Assembly (NCBI GenBank): GCA_051162045.1
Contig: JBISDI010000041.1
Length of the DNA stretch: 34,358 nucleotides
Origin: Anaerozeibacter quisquiliarum
Lineage (GTDB): Bacteria > Bacillota > Clostridia > Christensenellales > Aristaeellaceae
Direction: 5' to 3' (one strand)
Shown here piece by piece: positions 21,986-29,939 of the stretch (positions are counted from its first letter, which is position 1; every line of letters begins with the position of its first letter). The notes below the pieces were generated by a model. The model was given only the letters and a program-made list of their open reading frames with translations. It searched no databases and was not told where the DNA came from. A program made the position numbers and the translations under genes.

Positions 21986-22547
21986 ATGCTTCAGGCTATT
22001 CTACACGTTTTTGAAGCTGGGTTTTTTGAGCTTTGGCGGCGGCTACGCGATGCTCCCCATGGTTATATCGGAAGCGCAATCTTTTTCCATCAGCGCCGCG
22101 CAGATTGCCGATCTGTACGCATTGGACATGGTGGTCCCGGGGCCTATCTCGATCAACGCGGCCACCTATGCAGGATATCTGCACCAGGGACTCTTGGGGG
22201 CTGTTGCCGCGACTCTGGGGGTGTCTCTGCCATCCTTTATCATGACCGTCGTCCTGATGCGCCTGTTTGCGCATTATAAGGACGATGATTGGCTGACGGA
22301 TATTCTGTCCGGCATCAAGCCCGCAACGGTGGGTTTGATCGCGGCCGCGGCGGTTGCGATCGCGTCCGAAGTGCTCACGAACCCGGGGAAGAATATCGGA
22401 GATGTGTTTGCAAATCCAATCGGCGCGTTGTCGTTGGCATGCGTGGCCATTTTCGTGCTGGCCGCGGCGCTCAATATACGTTTTAAAACCAACCCGATTT
22501 TGCTGACGGTGCTGGCGGGAATCGCCGGGGCAATCGTGATGGCGTGA
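21975..22547 (+). CDS. Chromate transporter family, C-terminal-half protein
   Basis: 190 residues, second CHR domain. FGGGYAMLPMVISEA (23-37) and YALDMVVPGPISINAATYAG give the conserved GGG and PGP signatures; five or six hydrophobic segments follow. GAGGCGAGGGG precedes the ATG, which lies inside the end of the first gene in another frame, so translation is coupled. The two halves probably form a heterodimer with opposite membrane topology, as described for short-chain CHR pairs. A 15-bp hairpin (22624-22665) follows. Confidence 0.86.
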   Translation: MLLECFRLFYTFLKLGFLSFGGGYAMLPMVISEAQSFSISAAQIADLYALDMVVPGPISINAATYAGYLHQGLLGAVAATLGVSLPSFIMTVVLMRLFAHYKDDDWLTDILSGIKPATVGLIAAAAVAIASEVLTNPGKNIGDVFANPIGALSLACVAIFVLAAALNIRFKTNPILLTVLAGIAGAIVMA

Positions 22548-22623
22548 ATGGAGATGCCATTCAAACCGCAATGCAGGATCATCACACCGCTGCCAATGTC
22601 CCCGGTAACCGCCGGTTGATTCC

Positions 22624-22665
22624 GACGGCGTCTGGCGGGCGCAAGAGCCTCCGCCAGACGCCGTC
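22624..22665. terminator. Perfect 15-bp hairpin between convergent genes
   Basis: Arms 22624-22638 and 22651-22665 (GACGGCGTCTGGCGG and its exact complement) enclose a 12-nt loop. It stands between the convergent chromate-transporter and adaptor genes and probably serves as a bidirectional terminator, although no T-tract follows on either strand. Confidence 0.6.
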
Positions 22666-22673
22666 CGAACCAA

Positions 22674-23777
22674 TCAGCGCTTTTCCAGGTATCCGACGAT
22701 ATGCATACCGATCAGCAGCCCATCCGCCCGTTCCAGGGACACGCGGACATTGTACTTGGTCGTATCCAGCTGCGTGTTGCCGATCGGACAGATTTCCTGA
22801 ATCCTGCCCTCGCGCTCGGCGTCCGGGTAGGCGTCAATTTTCAGTTTCACATACTGTCCGACGCGCACATGCGCAATGTCCAGCTCGTCGATTTCAAGCG
22901 TGGCCTCCAATTTGTCGGCGGGAAACAGCGTCATCAATGCCTGTCCCTGCGCGACGGTCTGACCCGGGCTAACGAGGATTCTTTCGATCAGGGAGTCCTG
23001 CAAAAACGGCACCCGGGGGGCCCCTGCCTGGTGGTCGTATCTGGCGGCGGCGCCGTCCATCAGAAACAGGGGCTGGCCGCGCGCCACCGAGTCGCCCTCC
23101 TTCACCAGCACGGCGGCCACAACGCCCGTACCCGTCGCCGCCAGCGCCTCGGGGCGTTTCACTTCGCCCTTGCCAACCAATTCACTGTTCTTATAGGTCG
23201 TGCCGGTGCCGAGATAGATTTTTACCGTATCCTCCAACTCGAAATCGCCCTCATGCATCTCCAGGACGAAATCTTCTCCATTCACGGATATGACCGTGCC
23301 TTCGCCCTCATTTTCATCGCCGTCATTTCCCGCGTACACGCGGAGCACGTCTCCGCTGCGGATATCGCGGTTTTCGGGTTTATTGTATGCGGAGGAGCCC
23401 GAAGCGTCTACATGCCATATCCCCTGCCGCTCCACATAGCACAGCGCTCCGTATTGCGACTGCACCGCGTCCGCATGATCGCCCACCCGTGCGCTCAGGC
23501 CGGTGATGACGCCGTCGTTCGCGGCGCAAATCCGCATGGGGAGAATCTCCAGCGCAACCTCGCCCGCCGCCGCCTGGTCGCCGGCCTTCCAGGCGAAGTC
23601 CGCCAACTGGCCGCCCATCGGCGCGAGCAGGGTGATTGTCTCCAACGGGGTAATCATCCCTTTGCCCGATATGGCCCGCGGCTGCTCCTCGGCCATCGCC
23701 GCGCCCGCTGCGGAAAGCACAAAAACCATGACAAGCACAGATGCGACCACCTTGCGATATTCCTTTTTCGCGTTCAT
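22674..23777 (-). CDS. Membrane-fusion adaptor of a MacB-type ABC export system
   Basis: 367 residues from the ATG at 23777, preceded by GGGAGGAG; the long open frame further upstream is antisense noise. A signal peptide or N-terminal anchor (about 8-30, ending AMA before E) leads into two lipoyl-like half-motifs (GGQLADFAWKAGDQAAAGE near 55-73 and a later VSPGQTVAQGQALM), and a beta-barrel region ending KYNVRVSLERADGLLIGMHIVGYLE, the usual HlyD/MacA order. The coiled-coil hairpin is short or absent. The gene is 14 bp from the permease gene. In a monoderm cell such adaptors work with FtsX-type permeases without an outer-membrane channel. Substrate unknown (peptide, lipid or drug). Confidence 0.82.
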   Translation of the reverse strand: MNAKKEYRKVVASVLVMVFVLSAAGAAMAEEQPRAISGKGMITPLETITLLAPMGGQLADFAWKAGDQAAAGEVALEILPMRICAANDGVITGLSARVGDHADAVQSQYGALCYVERQGIWHVDASGSSAYNKPENRDIRSGDVLRVYAGNDGDENEGEGTVISVNGEDFVLEMHEGDFELEDTVKIYLGTGTTYKNSELVGKGEVKRPEALAATGTGVVAAVLVKEGDSVARGQPLFLMDGAAARYDHQAGAPRVPFLQDSLIERILVSPGQTVAQGQALMTLFPADKLEATLEIDELDIAHVRVGQYVKLKIDAYPDAEREGRIQEICPIGNTQLDTTKYNVRVSLERADGLLIGMHIVGYLEKR

Positions 23778-23791
23778 CGTACAACTCCTCC

Positions 23792-26122
23792 CTAATCTAC
23801 GCTTTTCAGCGCCTCCACCATATTGATCGTCCTGAATTTGCGGCCGAGGATCCAGTTCACAACCAATGAGAAGCCAATGGTCAACAGCGCGATGAGGGCA
23901 ATGCTTGAAGGCCCAACGTGCTGCGGGAATTGGAAAGGGCTGGGCAGGGCGACCTCTGTGACCAGGTCTTGCAGGTAGTAGCCTGCCGCCAGACCAAACG
24001 GAAGCCCGATGCAGGTGAGGATGATGTTTTCGCGCAATACGAGCTTTTTCATCTCTCCGGGCAGAAAACCCAACACCTTGAGCGCCGCCAGTTCCCGGAT
24101 GCGTTCCGAGTAGTTCAGTTGGCCCAGATTGTAGTAAACGACCAACGCCAGGCTGCCGGAAAAGGCAATCAGCAGCAGCACCACCATGTTGAGCGTCTGA
24201 AGCAGCGTATTGCTGTCGCGGTGCTCCTGCGCGCGCGTTTGCACCCTGATTACGCCATCCATGTCGCCCGCGCGCTCCAGATCCATCGCATCGCCTTTCA
24301 GCAGCACGGCGGTGGGCGTCCAGGGCAGAAAATCGAGTTTTCGCCATGCCTCGCGCGAAAAATACAGCCCCTGGTCCATCTCAAGGTCGATAATCCGTGT
24401 TACAACCGTTTCGGTGTCGTTTTTGCCATTTGTGTGCAGCCGCAGCGTATCTCCATGATGCAGGCCGTACTCGTCGGCGACTGCGCGAGTGATGGCCACA
24501 CCGTTTGCAGGGGGTTCGATCCTTTGTCCCGATTCATCCCGGAAATCGATCAACCGCTGATTGTTCTCAAGCACAAACACCTGCTTTGCCTTCCAGTCGC
24601 CATCCAGGAACACGTCGAGTGCGGTCACCATCTCTTCTTCGTAGCCGGCGGCGCCCGCGCGGTTGGCGACGCTTTTTGCGTACCCCTCCGGCGCGCCGCT
24701 TATCAGCGTCGCCCGAGCGCCGTATAGGAGGACATTGGTGTAGTAATTTTGCGTTGCGTGTTCCATCGTATCCCGAAGACCGAAGCCGACCAGCATCAAG
24801 GCAGTGCACCCAATGGTGCCGATCAGCCCCATAAAGAGCCTGACGCGGCTGCGCAGCATGTTGCGCGCGATCATCTTGCCACTAAAACCCAGGCGGTTCC
24901 ACAGAAAGGGGAAGCGTTCCAGGAAGATTCTTTTGGCCTTCTTCGGCGGCTTGGGGCGCAACAGGTTTGCGGGCACTTCGATCAATGCGTTCCGGGCGCT
25001 CAACAGGCCCGCGCCGCCGGTAATGAACATCAGACCAAGCGCGGCGATAACCATCGTCCAGATATGCAGAGAAGGCGCGGCGCCCGGCATATAGTAGATG
25101 GTCTGCAGAAAGGACAGGGTCAGCGGGGAAAAGCCATACCGCGCGACCGCGATGCCGCCCAGCGCGCCGGCCAGCGCGATAAACACGCCGTATTCGGCGT
25201 AGTGCATCAAGAGCGTTCGGCGTCCGTAACCAAGGGCAAACAGGGAACCGATCTGCGTGCGCTGATTTTCCACCAGCCGTCCCATCGTGGTCCAGGTAAT
25301 CAGCGCCGCGACGAGGAAAAACAGCAGGGGGACAACCAGGCCGAGGGCATGCAATTTGTCAACCTGTTCCGCGGAGTTCTTTACGGCCGTCTTGTCCGCT
25401 CTCAGGATTACGGTCGTCTGCTTTTCGTCCAACTCGTTCCTCATCATGCGCACGACATCCGAGGCGTTTGCGTTCGGCTTTAATGTCAGGGTGATTTCCG
25501 AGTAGGGCAGAAACCCGAGCGTCCCCGGCGACACGAAGGCGTACCCATAGGATTTGGCAGGCGTATAGGACTCTCCGCTTTTGTTGAGCATGACGAACTC
25601 CGGAAGGATCCCAAGGCCTGAGATCGTAAGGTCCAGCTTCCTCCCGCCGGCTATGACCGTTAGCACATCGCCCACGGCCAGATGGTGCGCTTCGGCAAAC
25701 CGCTGCTGCAGCATGCATTGATCCCTTTTCCCGGGTACGGAGCCCTCGTAAACCACGGGCTTGTTGACGATCGGCGCGCCGTCGCTCATCAGCAGTTTGA
25801 TCGTGGGATCGCCCGGCAGGCCGTCCGTCTCGGCCTCTGTGGCCGCGCGCTGCTGGGCTGACTCGACGCCGTCGATCAGGGCGATCTTTCGCGCGGAATT
25901 GTCGCTGATCTGCCCGCCCACCCAGATATCGGCCAGGTTCCCGCCCCCGAACTGTGCCTGAAGATTTTGCTCCATTCCCCTCCAGGTGGCGTCGAATCCC
26001 ATGAATAAGGCTGTGGAGAGAAGACAGATGAGCATGATCGCAATGAAGGACTTCCAACCGATCTTGACATCTCGGTACATCTTCGCTCTGAGCGGGTTAG
26101 CCGGCCGTCTCGCCTTTACCAT
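23792..26122 (-). CDS. FtsX/MacB-type ABC transporter permease
   Basis: 776 residues. After a short cytoplasmic start (MVKARRPANPLRAKMYRDVK) comes a membrane helix (about 22-40) and a large extracytoplasmic domain, then an FtsX core of three helices (about 265-410), a linking region (RPKPPKKAKRIFLERFPFLWNRL), a second extracytoplasmic domain and a final FtsX core whose end is KFRTINMVEALKSVD. This duplicated layout is that of large peptide/bacteriocin-efflux permeases. The ATG at 26122 has GGAGGATATC upstream and overlaps the ATPase gene by seven bases. With the ATPase and adaptor it would form an efflux or mechanotransmission system, regulated by the divergent TetR gene. Confidence 0.88.
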   Translation of the reverse strand: MVKARRPANPLRAKMYRDVKIGWKSFIAIMLICLLSTALFMGFDATWRGMEQNLQAQFGGGNLADIWVGGQISDNSARKIALIDGVESAQQRAATEAETDGLPGDPTIKLLMSDGAPIVNKPVVYEGSVPGKRDQCMLQQRFAEAHHLAVGDVLTVIAGGRKLDLTISGLGILPEFVMLNKSGESYTPAKSYGYAFVSPGTLGFLPYSEITLTLKPNANASDVVRMMRNELDEKQTTVILRADKTAVKNSAEQVDKLHALGLVVPLLFFLVAALITWTTMGRLVENQRTQIGSLFALGYGRRTLLMHYAEYGVFIALAGALGGIAVARYGFSPLTLSFLQTIYYMPGAAPSLHIWTMVIAALGLMFITGGAGLLSARNALIEVPANLLRPKPPKKAKRIFLERFPFLWNRLGFSGKMIARNMLRSRVRLFMGLIGTIGCTALMLVGFGLRDTMEHATQNYYTNVLLYGARATLISGAPEGYAKSVANRAGAAGYEEEMVTALDVFLDGDWKAKQVFVLENNQRLIDFRDESGQRIEPPANGVAITRAVADEYGLHHGDTLRLHTNGKNDTETVVTRIIDLEMDQGLYFSREAWRKLDFLPWTPTAVLLKGDAMDLERAGDMDGVIRVQTRAQEHRDSNTLLQTLNMVVLLLIAFSGSLALVVYYNLGQLNYSERIRELAALKVLGFLPGEMKKLVLRENIILTCIGLPFGLAAGYYLQDLVTEVALPSPFQFPQHVGPSSIALIALLTIGFSLVVNWILGRKFRTINMVEALKSVD

Positions 26123-26817
26123 AAGATATCCTCCATTTTGGCGGGCCGGTCGTTGCTCGTGATCTCTTGCACCGCTCCGTTTTTCATGCGGATCACCCGC
26201 TGCGCGGCCGGCACGATCGCGGCGTTGTGCGTGATGATGATGACGGTCTTTCCCATGTCGCTGCCCATGTCCTGCAGCAGCTTCAGCACCATCCGGCCCG
26301 TATTGGAATCCAGCGCTCCGGTGGGCTCGTCGCACAAGAGCAATGCCGGATTCTTGCACAGGGCGCGCGCGATGGCCACCCGCTGCTGCTCGCCGCCGGA
26401 TAACTGCGCCGGAAAGTTGTTCATCCTATCCTGGAGGCCGACGCGCTCGAGCATCTCCTTCGGGTCCAACGGGTCCTTGCATACCTGAACGGCCAGCTCC
26501 ACATTCTCGAGCGCTGTGAGGCCGGGCATGAGGTTGTAAAACTGAAACACGAATCCCACATCATACCGCCTGTATAAGGTGAGCTGCTTGTCGCTGAGCG
26601 GCACAATGTTTCGGTCCCGCACCAGAATCTCGCCGCCCGTTGCGTGATCCATTCCGCCCAGGAGGTTGAGCAGTGTCGTTTTCCCTGCTCCGCTGGGGCC
26701 CAGGATAACCGCAAGCTCTCCCCATTGAATGGTGAAGCTGATGCGATCCACCGCTCGGATTACGACGTCCCCGATTTGGTATTCCTTGCACACGTCCTTT
26801 AGGACAATATCACTCAT
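26116..26817 (-). CDS. ABC transporter ATPase, MacB/LolD type
   Basis: 233 residues. Walker A GPSGAGKTT is at 40-48, signature LSGGEQQR at 139-146, Walker B LLLCDEPTGALD at 159-170, and the switch histidine in IITHN. The ATG at 26817 is preceded by GGGAGG; the preceding in-frame TTG is less likely. It powers the FtsX-type permease next to it, with which it overlaps by seven bases. First gene of the minus-strand operon ATPase-permease-adaptor. Confidence 0.93.
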   Translation of the reverse strand: MSDIVLKDVCKEYQIGDVVIRAVDRISFTIQWGELAVILGPSGAGKTTLLNLLGGMDHATGGEILVRDRNIVPLSDKQLTLYRRYDVGFVFQFYNLMPGLTALENVELAVQVCKDPLDPKEMLERVGLQDRMNNFPAQLSGGEQQRVAIARALCKNPALLLCDEPTGALDSNTGRMVLKLLQDMGSDMGKTVIIITHNAAIVPAAQRVIRMKNGAVQEITSNDRPAKMEDILW

Positions 26818-26851
26818 CAAAACCAGCCTCCCGTCGAATCTGTCCAGGGAA

Positions 26852-26881
26852 TTGACAGTACCGCATGGCTCAGAGTATAAT
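26852..26881 (+). promoter_or_regulatory. Promoter of the TetR gene
   Basis: TTGACA (26852-26857), an 18-bp spacer and TATAAT (26876-26881). The -10 overlaps the -10 of the opposing promoter (26874-26879). Confidence 0.7.
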
Positions 26882-26890
26882 ATCCATGCG
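26862..26890. promoter_or_regulatory. Dyad operator spanning both -10 elements
   Basis: CGCATGG (26862-26868) and CCATGCG (26884-26890) form a perfect 7-bp dyad with a 15-bp spacer that contains the -10 boxes of both divergent promoters. A dimeric or tetrameric TetR protein bound here would shut both off. Confidence 0.6.
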
Positions 26891-26902
26891 TCGGCATTGC
26901 AA
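26874..26902 (-). promoter_or_regulatory. Promoter of the ABC efflux operon
   Basis: On the minus strand TTGCAA (26902-26897), a 17-bp spacer and TATACT (26879-26874). It predicts a start near 26867, about 50 nt before the ATPase gene. Confidence 0.6.
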
Positions 26903-26906
26903 CCGA

Positions 26907-26939
26907 CTGTTGATGCGCAAACGGCATTGAAATCAACAG
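26907..26939. repeat. 8-bp inverted repeat upstream of the TetR gene
   Basis: CTGTTGAT (26907-26914) and ATCAACAG (26932-26939) lie in the TetR-gene leader, 17 bases apart. It might be a second regulator site or an mRNA hairpin. Confidence 0.4.
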
Positions 26940-27012
26940 ATCCCGGTTTTCGGTTGATCTCGCGTCACTGACGGCCGGTATTTACGAAATCTTTTGAGAA
27001 CGGAGGATGGCC

Positions 27013-27588
27013 ATGAGCGAGAACCAGCGGGTTCGGCTATCGAAACAGCTGCTCAAAGACAGCTTAATCCGGCTTCTGCACGAGAAGAGCATCCACAACA
27101 TCTCTGTGCGGGAGATCTGCGAGCATGCTCAGATCAACCGTACCACCTTTTACAAATACTACGGCAGCCCATATGACCTTCTCGAGTGCATTGAGAACGA
27201 ATTGCTGGCGAATATTGATGGCTACCTGGGCCAGTCGGGCAACGACGATTACCATAGCCGGTTGCAAAAAGTATTGTCGTATGCGATGGACAACATAGAA
27301 CTCTGCCGGCTTTTATTCAACAACAATGTGGATCCGGAATTTCCGGGGAGGTTAATCAGCCTGCCGCGCATTCAAGAGATGCTGTCCCAACAGCTAATCG
27401 GCAGACACAGCGAAGATGAAGTGAAGTACATCTCCTGTTTTATCGTAAATGGGGGGTTCGGCATCATGAGGCGATGGATCAACGCGGAGAATCCGGAATC
27501 GCCCAAGAGCATTGCGTCGTTGATTGACGGGATCTTTACAGCGCTGTTTTCGAGTATTCAGCACGATGCCATTTCAAGAACGTGCTGA
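27013..27588 (+). CDS. TetR/AcrR-family regulator
   Basis: 191 residues. The N-terminal HTH (about 8-55) includes the TetR signature ISVREICEHAQINRTTFYKYYGSPYDLL; the all-helical C-terminal domain ends ASLIDGIFTALFSS. CGGAGG fits the ATG at 27013 (six bases) better than the ATG at 27007 (none). It is divergent from the ABC efflux operon and the dyad between their promoters is probably its operator. TetR proteins beside exporters usually respond to the exported compound. The ligand is unknown. Confidence 0.88.
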   Translation: MSENQRVRLSKQLLKDSLIRLLHEKSIHNISVREICEHAQINRTTFYKYYGSPYDLLECIENELLANIDGYLGQSGNDDYHSRLQKVLSYAMDNIELCRLLFNNNVDPEFPGRLISLPRIQEMLSQQLIGRHSEDEVKYISCFIVNGGFGIMRRWINAENPESPKSIASLIDGIFTALFSSIQHDAISRTC

Positions 27589-27633
27589 TTACCCCCAAAG
27601 TTATATGGCGCGCCGCACAGGCTGCGCCGGGGC

Positions 27634-27679
27634 GAAAACCCACTTGCCTATGAACGCGTTCGCGATTTCGATGGGTATG
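27634..27679. repeat. Dispersed intergenic repeat, copy C (core 2 only)
   Basis: Matches core 2 of copies A (12649-12696) and B (14634-14680): GAAAACCCAC, then TGAACGCGTT and GATTTCG. It lacks core 1. It lies 46 bp after the TetR stop codon. Confidence 0.65.
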
Positions 27680-27727
27680 AGCGGATGCTGCGGGCATGAG
27701 CGCCGCCCCGCCCGCTTCAATGCACAA

Positions 27728-27761
27728 CGACGCCCGTGCGTCGTATGACGGACGGGCGTCG
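27728..27761 (+). terminator. Probable terminator of the TetR gene
   Basis: CGACGCCCGT (27728-27737) pairs exactly with ACGGGCGTCG (27752-27761); 14-nt loop. Only scattered Ts follow (CTATTCTGTTTT), so termination may be weak. Confidence 0.55.
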
Positions 27762-28233
27762 ACCGGCTATTCTGTTTTGGAACGCTAAGCCTCCTCAATT
27801 GATATCAGCTTGCTTCGCCCTGAAAACATCATGATCCCTCAACTGGGGATTGGCGTCTGGATGGCCGATGTACCATGCGCATTCTTGTCAACCAGCAATG
27901 CTCACAATTCAAGGTCCAGTCCGTGGATTGATTCAGCAGCTATGTACAAGGGCGAAGCAAGCACCGGGTCGTATAACCGATTCGTTATTGTCCAATGGTA
28001 TCGCCCTCCCCCGAGCCATGTGCTCCGTATCGACTCCACCTTCTAGGCTCATCTGTATCATAGCATATCGTCCCACGGGCGTCAACACGCCGAATGCACA
28101 AAAATAACGCTGTGTTATCATGCGCTTGTTGAGATTATCCCCGAGGATGGACGATTGCCGATATTTGCCTTGAATTCGGACAAAAAAATGCCACACTTTT
28201 GACCTATTATAGATCTGTTAGGGCTAAGAAAGG
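27762..28233. other. Lower-GC spacer without a convincing gene
   Basis: This stretch is visibly lower in GC than its surroundings. Open frames of 78-87 codons occur on both strands (for example 27933-28196 minus) but have no ribosome site and no family I recognise. It may be a decayed gene or an acquired fragment next to the sulfotransferase. Confidence 0.4.
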
Positions 28234-29031
28234 GTGGTTCCCATCACCAATACCCCAAAGAGGCGCGCGCCGCGCCCGGGCGACGCGTGGGCGCGGGTCC
28301 GAAAACTCATGTCCTCCGCCGGGTTGCTGCTGCGCAGCGGTTCGGTCGCGCAGCGCACCTGCCACGTGATCGAGGACAAGAAGCTGGTCTACATGGTCAT
28401 GTACAAGGCGGCCTGCTCGTCGATCATGGCCAGCCTGTACGCGCTCGCGCCCGAGGCGCACTACCTGCGCATCCACCACACGGTGGGCAGGCCGGAAAAC
28501 GCGGTGCTGGGCATCGGCTACGGCGAGTACCCTGAGCATTACAAATTCACATTCGTGCGCAACCCGCTCGAACGGCTGGTGTCCTGCTACGAGAACAAGT
28601 ACCACGCCGATAAGAAGCTGCTGGCGTCGGGCGGCATGCGTCGGCTGTACTTCGACCGCTACCTGCTCGGTTACCTGCGCAGGGACGACGGCTTCCGCGC
28701 GTTTGCGCGCAAGGTGGCGCACATCCCCGACCGGCTGGCCGACCGCCACTTCGTGTCGCAGAGCTTCCTGACGCACGACTGGAAGGGGCGGCCGCTGCTC
28801 GACTTCGTGGGCCGGTTCGAGGATCTGCCCGAGGCCTACGAACCCATCCGCGCGCGGTTCGACCTCGCGCCGCTCGCCCACTACAATGTGACCGACAAGG
28901 GCAACTGGATGGACTACTATGACCCCGACACCGCGCGCCTGCTCATTCGCCGCTACCGGCGCGACATCGACCGGTTCGGCTACCGCGCCGAAGCCGACCG
29001 CCTGATCGCCTACCTCGAGAAACGGGGCTGA
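28234..29031 (+). CDS. Sulfotransferase family protein (carbohydrate sulfotransferase-like)
   Basis: 265 residues. PAPS-binding marks of the family: the 5'-phosphosulfate loop YKAACSSI (57-64) and the 3'-phosphate motif FVRNPLERLVSCYENKY (107-123), followed by FVGRFEDLPEAY and HYNVTDKGNWMDYYDPDTARLL, a region typical of the chondroitin/dermatan-type branch. It would transfer sulfate from PAPS to a sugar hydroxyl, perhaps of a surface polysaccharide. The GTG at 28234 is used, but AGAAAGG directly abuts it; an ATG at 28309 (MSSAGLLL) is an alternative start. No signal peptide is evident. There are no glycan-synthesis neighbours; it is convergent with a GNAT gene and follows a low-GC spacer, which suggests acquisition as a single gene. 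Confidence 0.82.
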   Translation: MVPITNTPKRRAPRPGDAWARVRKLMSSAGLLLRSGSVAQRTCHVIEDKKLVYMVMYKAACSSIMASLYALAPEAHYLRIHHTVGRPENAVLGIGYGEYPEHYKFTFVRNPLERLVSCYENKYHADKKLLASGGMRRLYFDRYLLGYLRRDDGFRAFARKVAHIPDRLADRHFVSQSFLTHDWKGRPLLDFVGRFEDLPEAYEPIRARFDLAPLAHYNVTDKGNWMDYYDPDTARLLIRRYRRDIDRFGYRAEADRLIAYLEKRG

Positions 29032-29143
29032 TCCCGCCGCATCCGGCATCCGCGCTTGGCTTCCCGCGGCGGTTTCCACCGGCGCGGACGGGATGATGCC
29101 CGCTTGCGCAAGGCCCGACTGAAGCGCCATGGCGTCGCGCCCG

Positions 29144-29866
29144 CTATGCCTCGGCCGGCTCCAGCCAGCACACGGTGTCGCTTGAGATGGAGAAACCCAT
29201 CGCCTCGTGCAGTTTGCGCGAGGCGGTGTTTTCGACGGTGAATTGCGAGAAGGGCGTGAGCCCCCGATCCATCAGCAGCGCGCACAGATGGGCGATCAGC
29301 CCCGTGGCGACGCCCATTCGCCGGAAGGCGGGCAGCACCTCCAGCATGCCCATGGAGCCCTCCTCGTGCAGGCCGATGAAGCCCGCCAGCGCGCCGTCGC
29401 CGAACGCGCCGAACATCTCCCCGGCCAGCAGCCGGCCCTTGATGTATGCGGCCCCAATGTCATGGGAATACAGTGCTTGAACGTCATCCAGCATATCCGG
29501 CGTCAATGCCTCGATGCGAAACGGCGTCTGCGGCACGGCCGGCGGCGCTGGGTGAAGCCACGCCGCCTGATGGCAGCGCAGGATGGGGCGCAGTCCGAAC
29601 CTGTGCGCCGCGTCCTCCAGGAGGTATTCCTGATGGACGGTCATGAGGCGCGCCGCTTCGATCTGGGCCAGAAATTCCGCCGCGTACCGCGGGGCCTCGA
29701 CCGTGAGCATGTGCGCCCCGCTTTCCTTTTCCAGCAACAGCACGCCGTGCGCATCTGCCGCCAGCACCTCCGCCGAACCGCGTCGGATCGTCTGGAGCAT
29801 GTCCATGTGGTGCAGCGGGTTTTGCTCAAGGTATGCAAGCGCGGGCCCTTCATAAAGCCTCGGCAT
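29144..29866 (-). CDS. GNAT-family N-acetyltransferase
   Basis: 240 residues. The acetyl-CoA-binding motif A is clear: MGMLEVLPAFRRMGVATGLIAHL, with RRMGVATG at 182-189, followed by QFTVENTASRKLHEAMGF (motif B). The N-terminal half (1-115) is a separate domain without an obvious family, so it belongs to the two-domain GNATs resembling those with an N-terminal degenerate GNAT fold. GAGGGAAG precedes the ATG. It lies 73 bp after hydF in the same direction and may be read from that operon. Substrate unknown. Confidence 0.85.
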   Translation of the reverse strand: MPRLYEGPALAYLEQNPLHHMDMLQTIRRGSAEVLAADAHGVLLLEKESGAHMLTVEAPRYAAEFLAQIEAARLMTVHQEYLLEDAAHRFGLRPILRCHQAAWLHPAPPAVPQTPFRIEALTPDMLDDVQALYSHDIGAAYIKGRLLAGEMFGAFGDGALAGFIGLHEEGSMGMLEVLPAFRRMGVATGLIAHLCALLMDRGLTPFSQFTVENTASRKLHEAMGFSISSDTVCWLEPAEA

Positions 29867-29939
29867 GTGTGCTTCCCTCGCATGTCTGCAAATTGCCCAT
29901 ACGCATTATAGCTGCCTGCGGAGCAAAAGACAAGCGGCG

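Noticed and set aside
23778..24347. N-terminal extension of the adaptor protein to 557 residues
   Set aside because: The extra part overlaps the permease gene in another frame, whereas the ATG at 23777 has GGGAGGAG and a signal peptide.
27933..28196. 87-codon minus-strand frame in the low-GC spacer
   Set aside because: No ribosome site, no family resemblance, and overlapping plus-strand frames are equally long.
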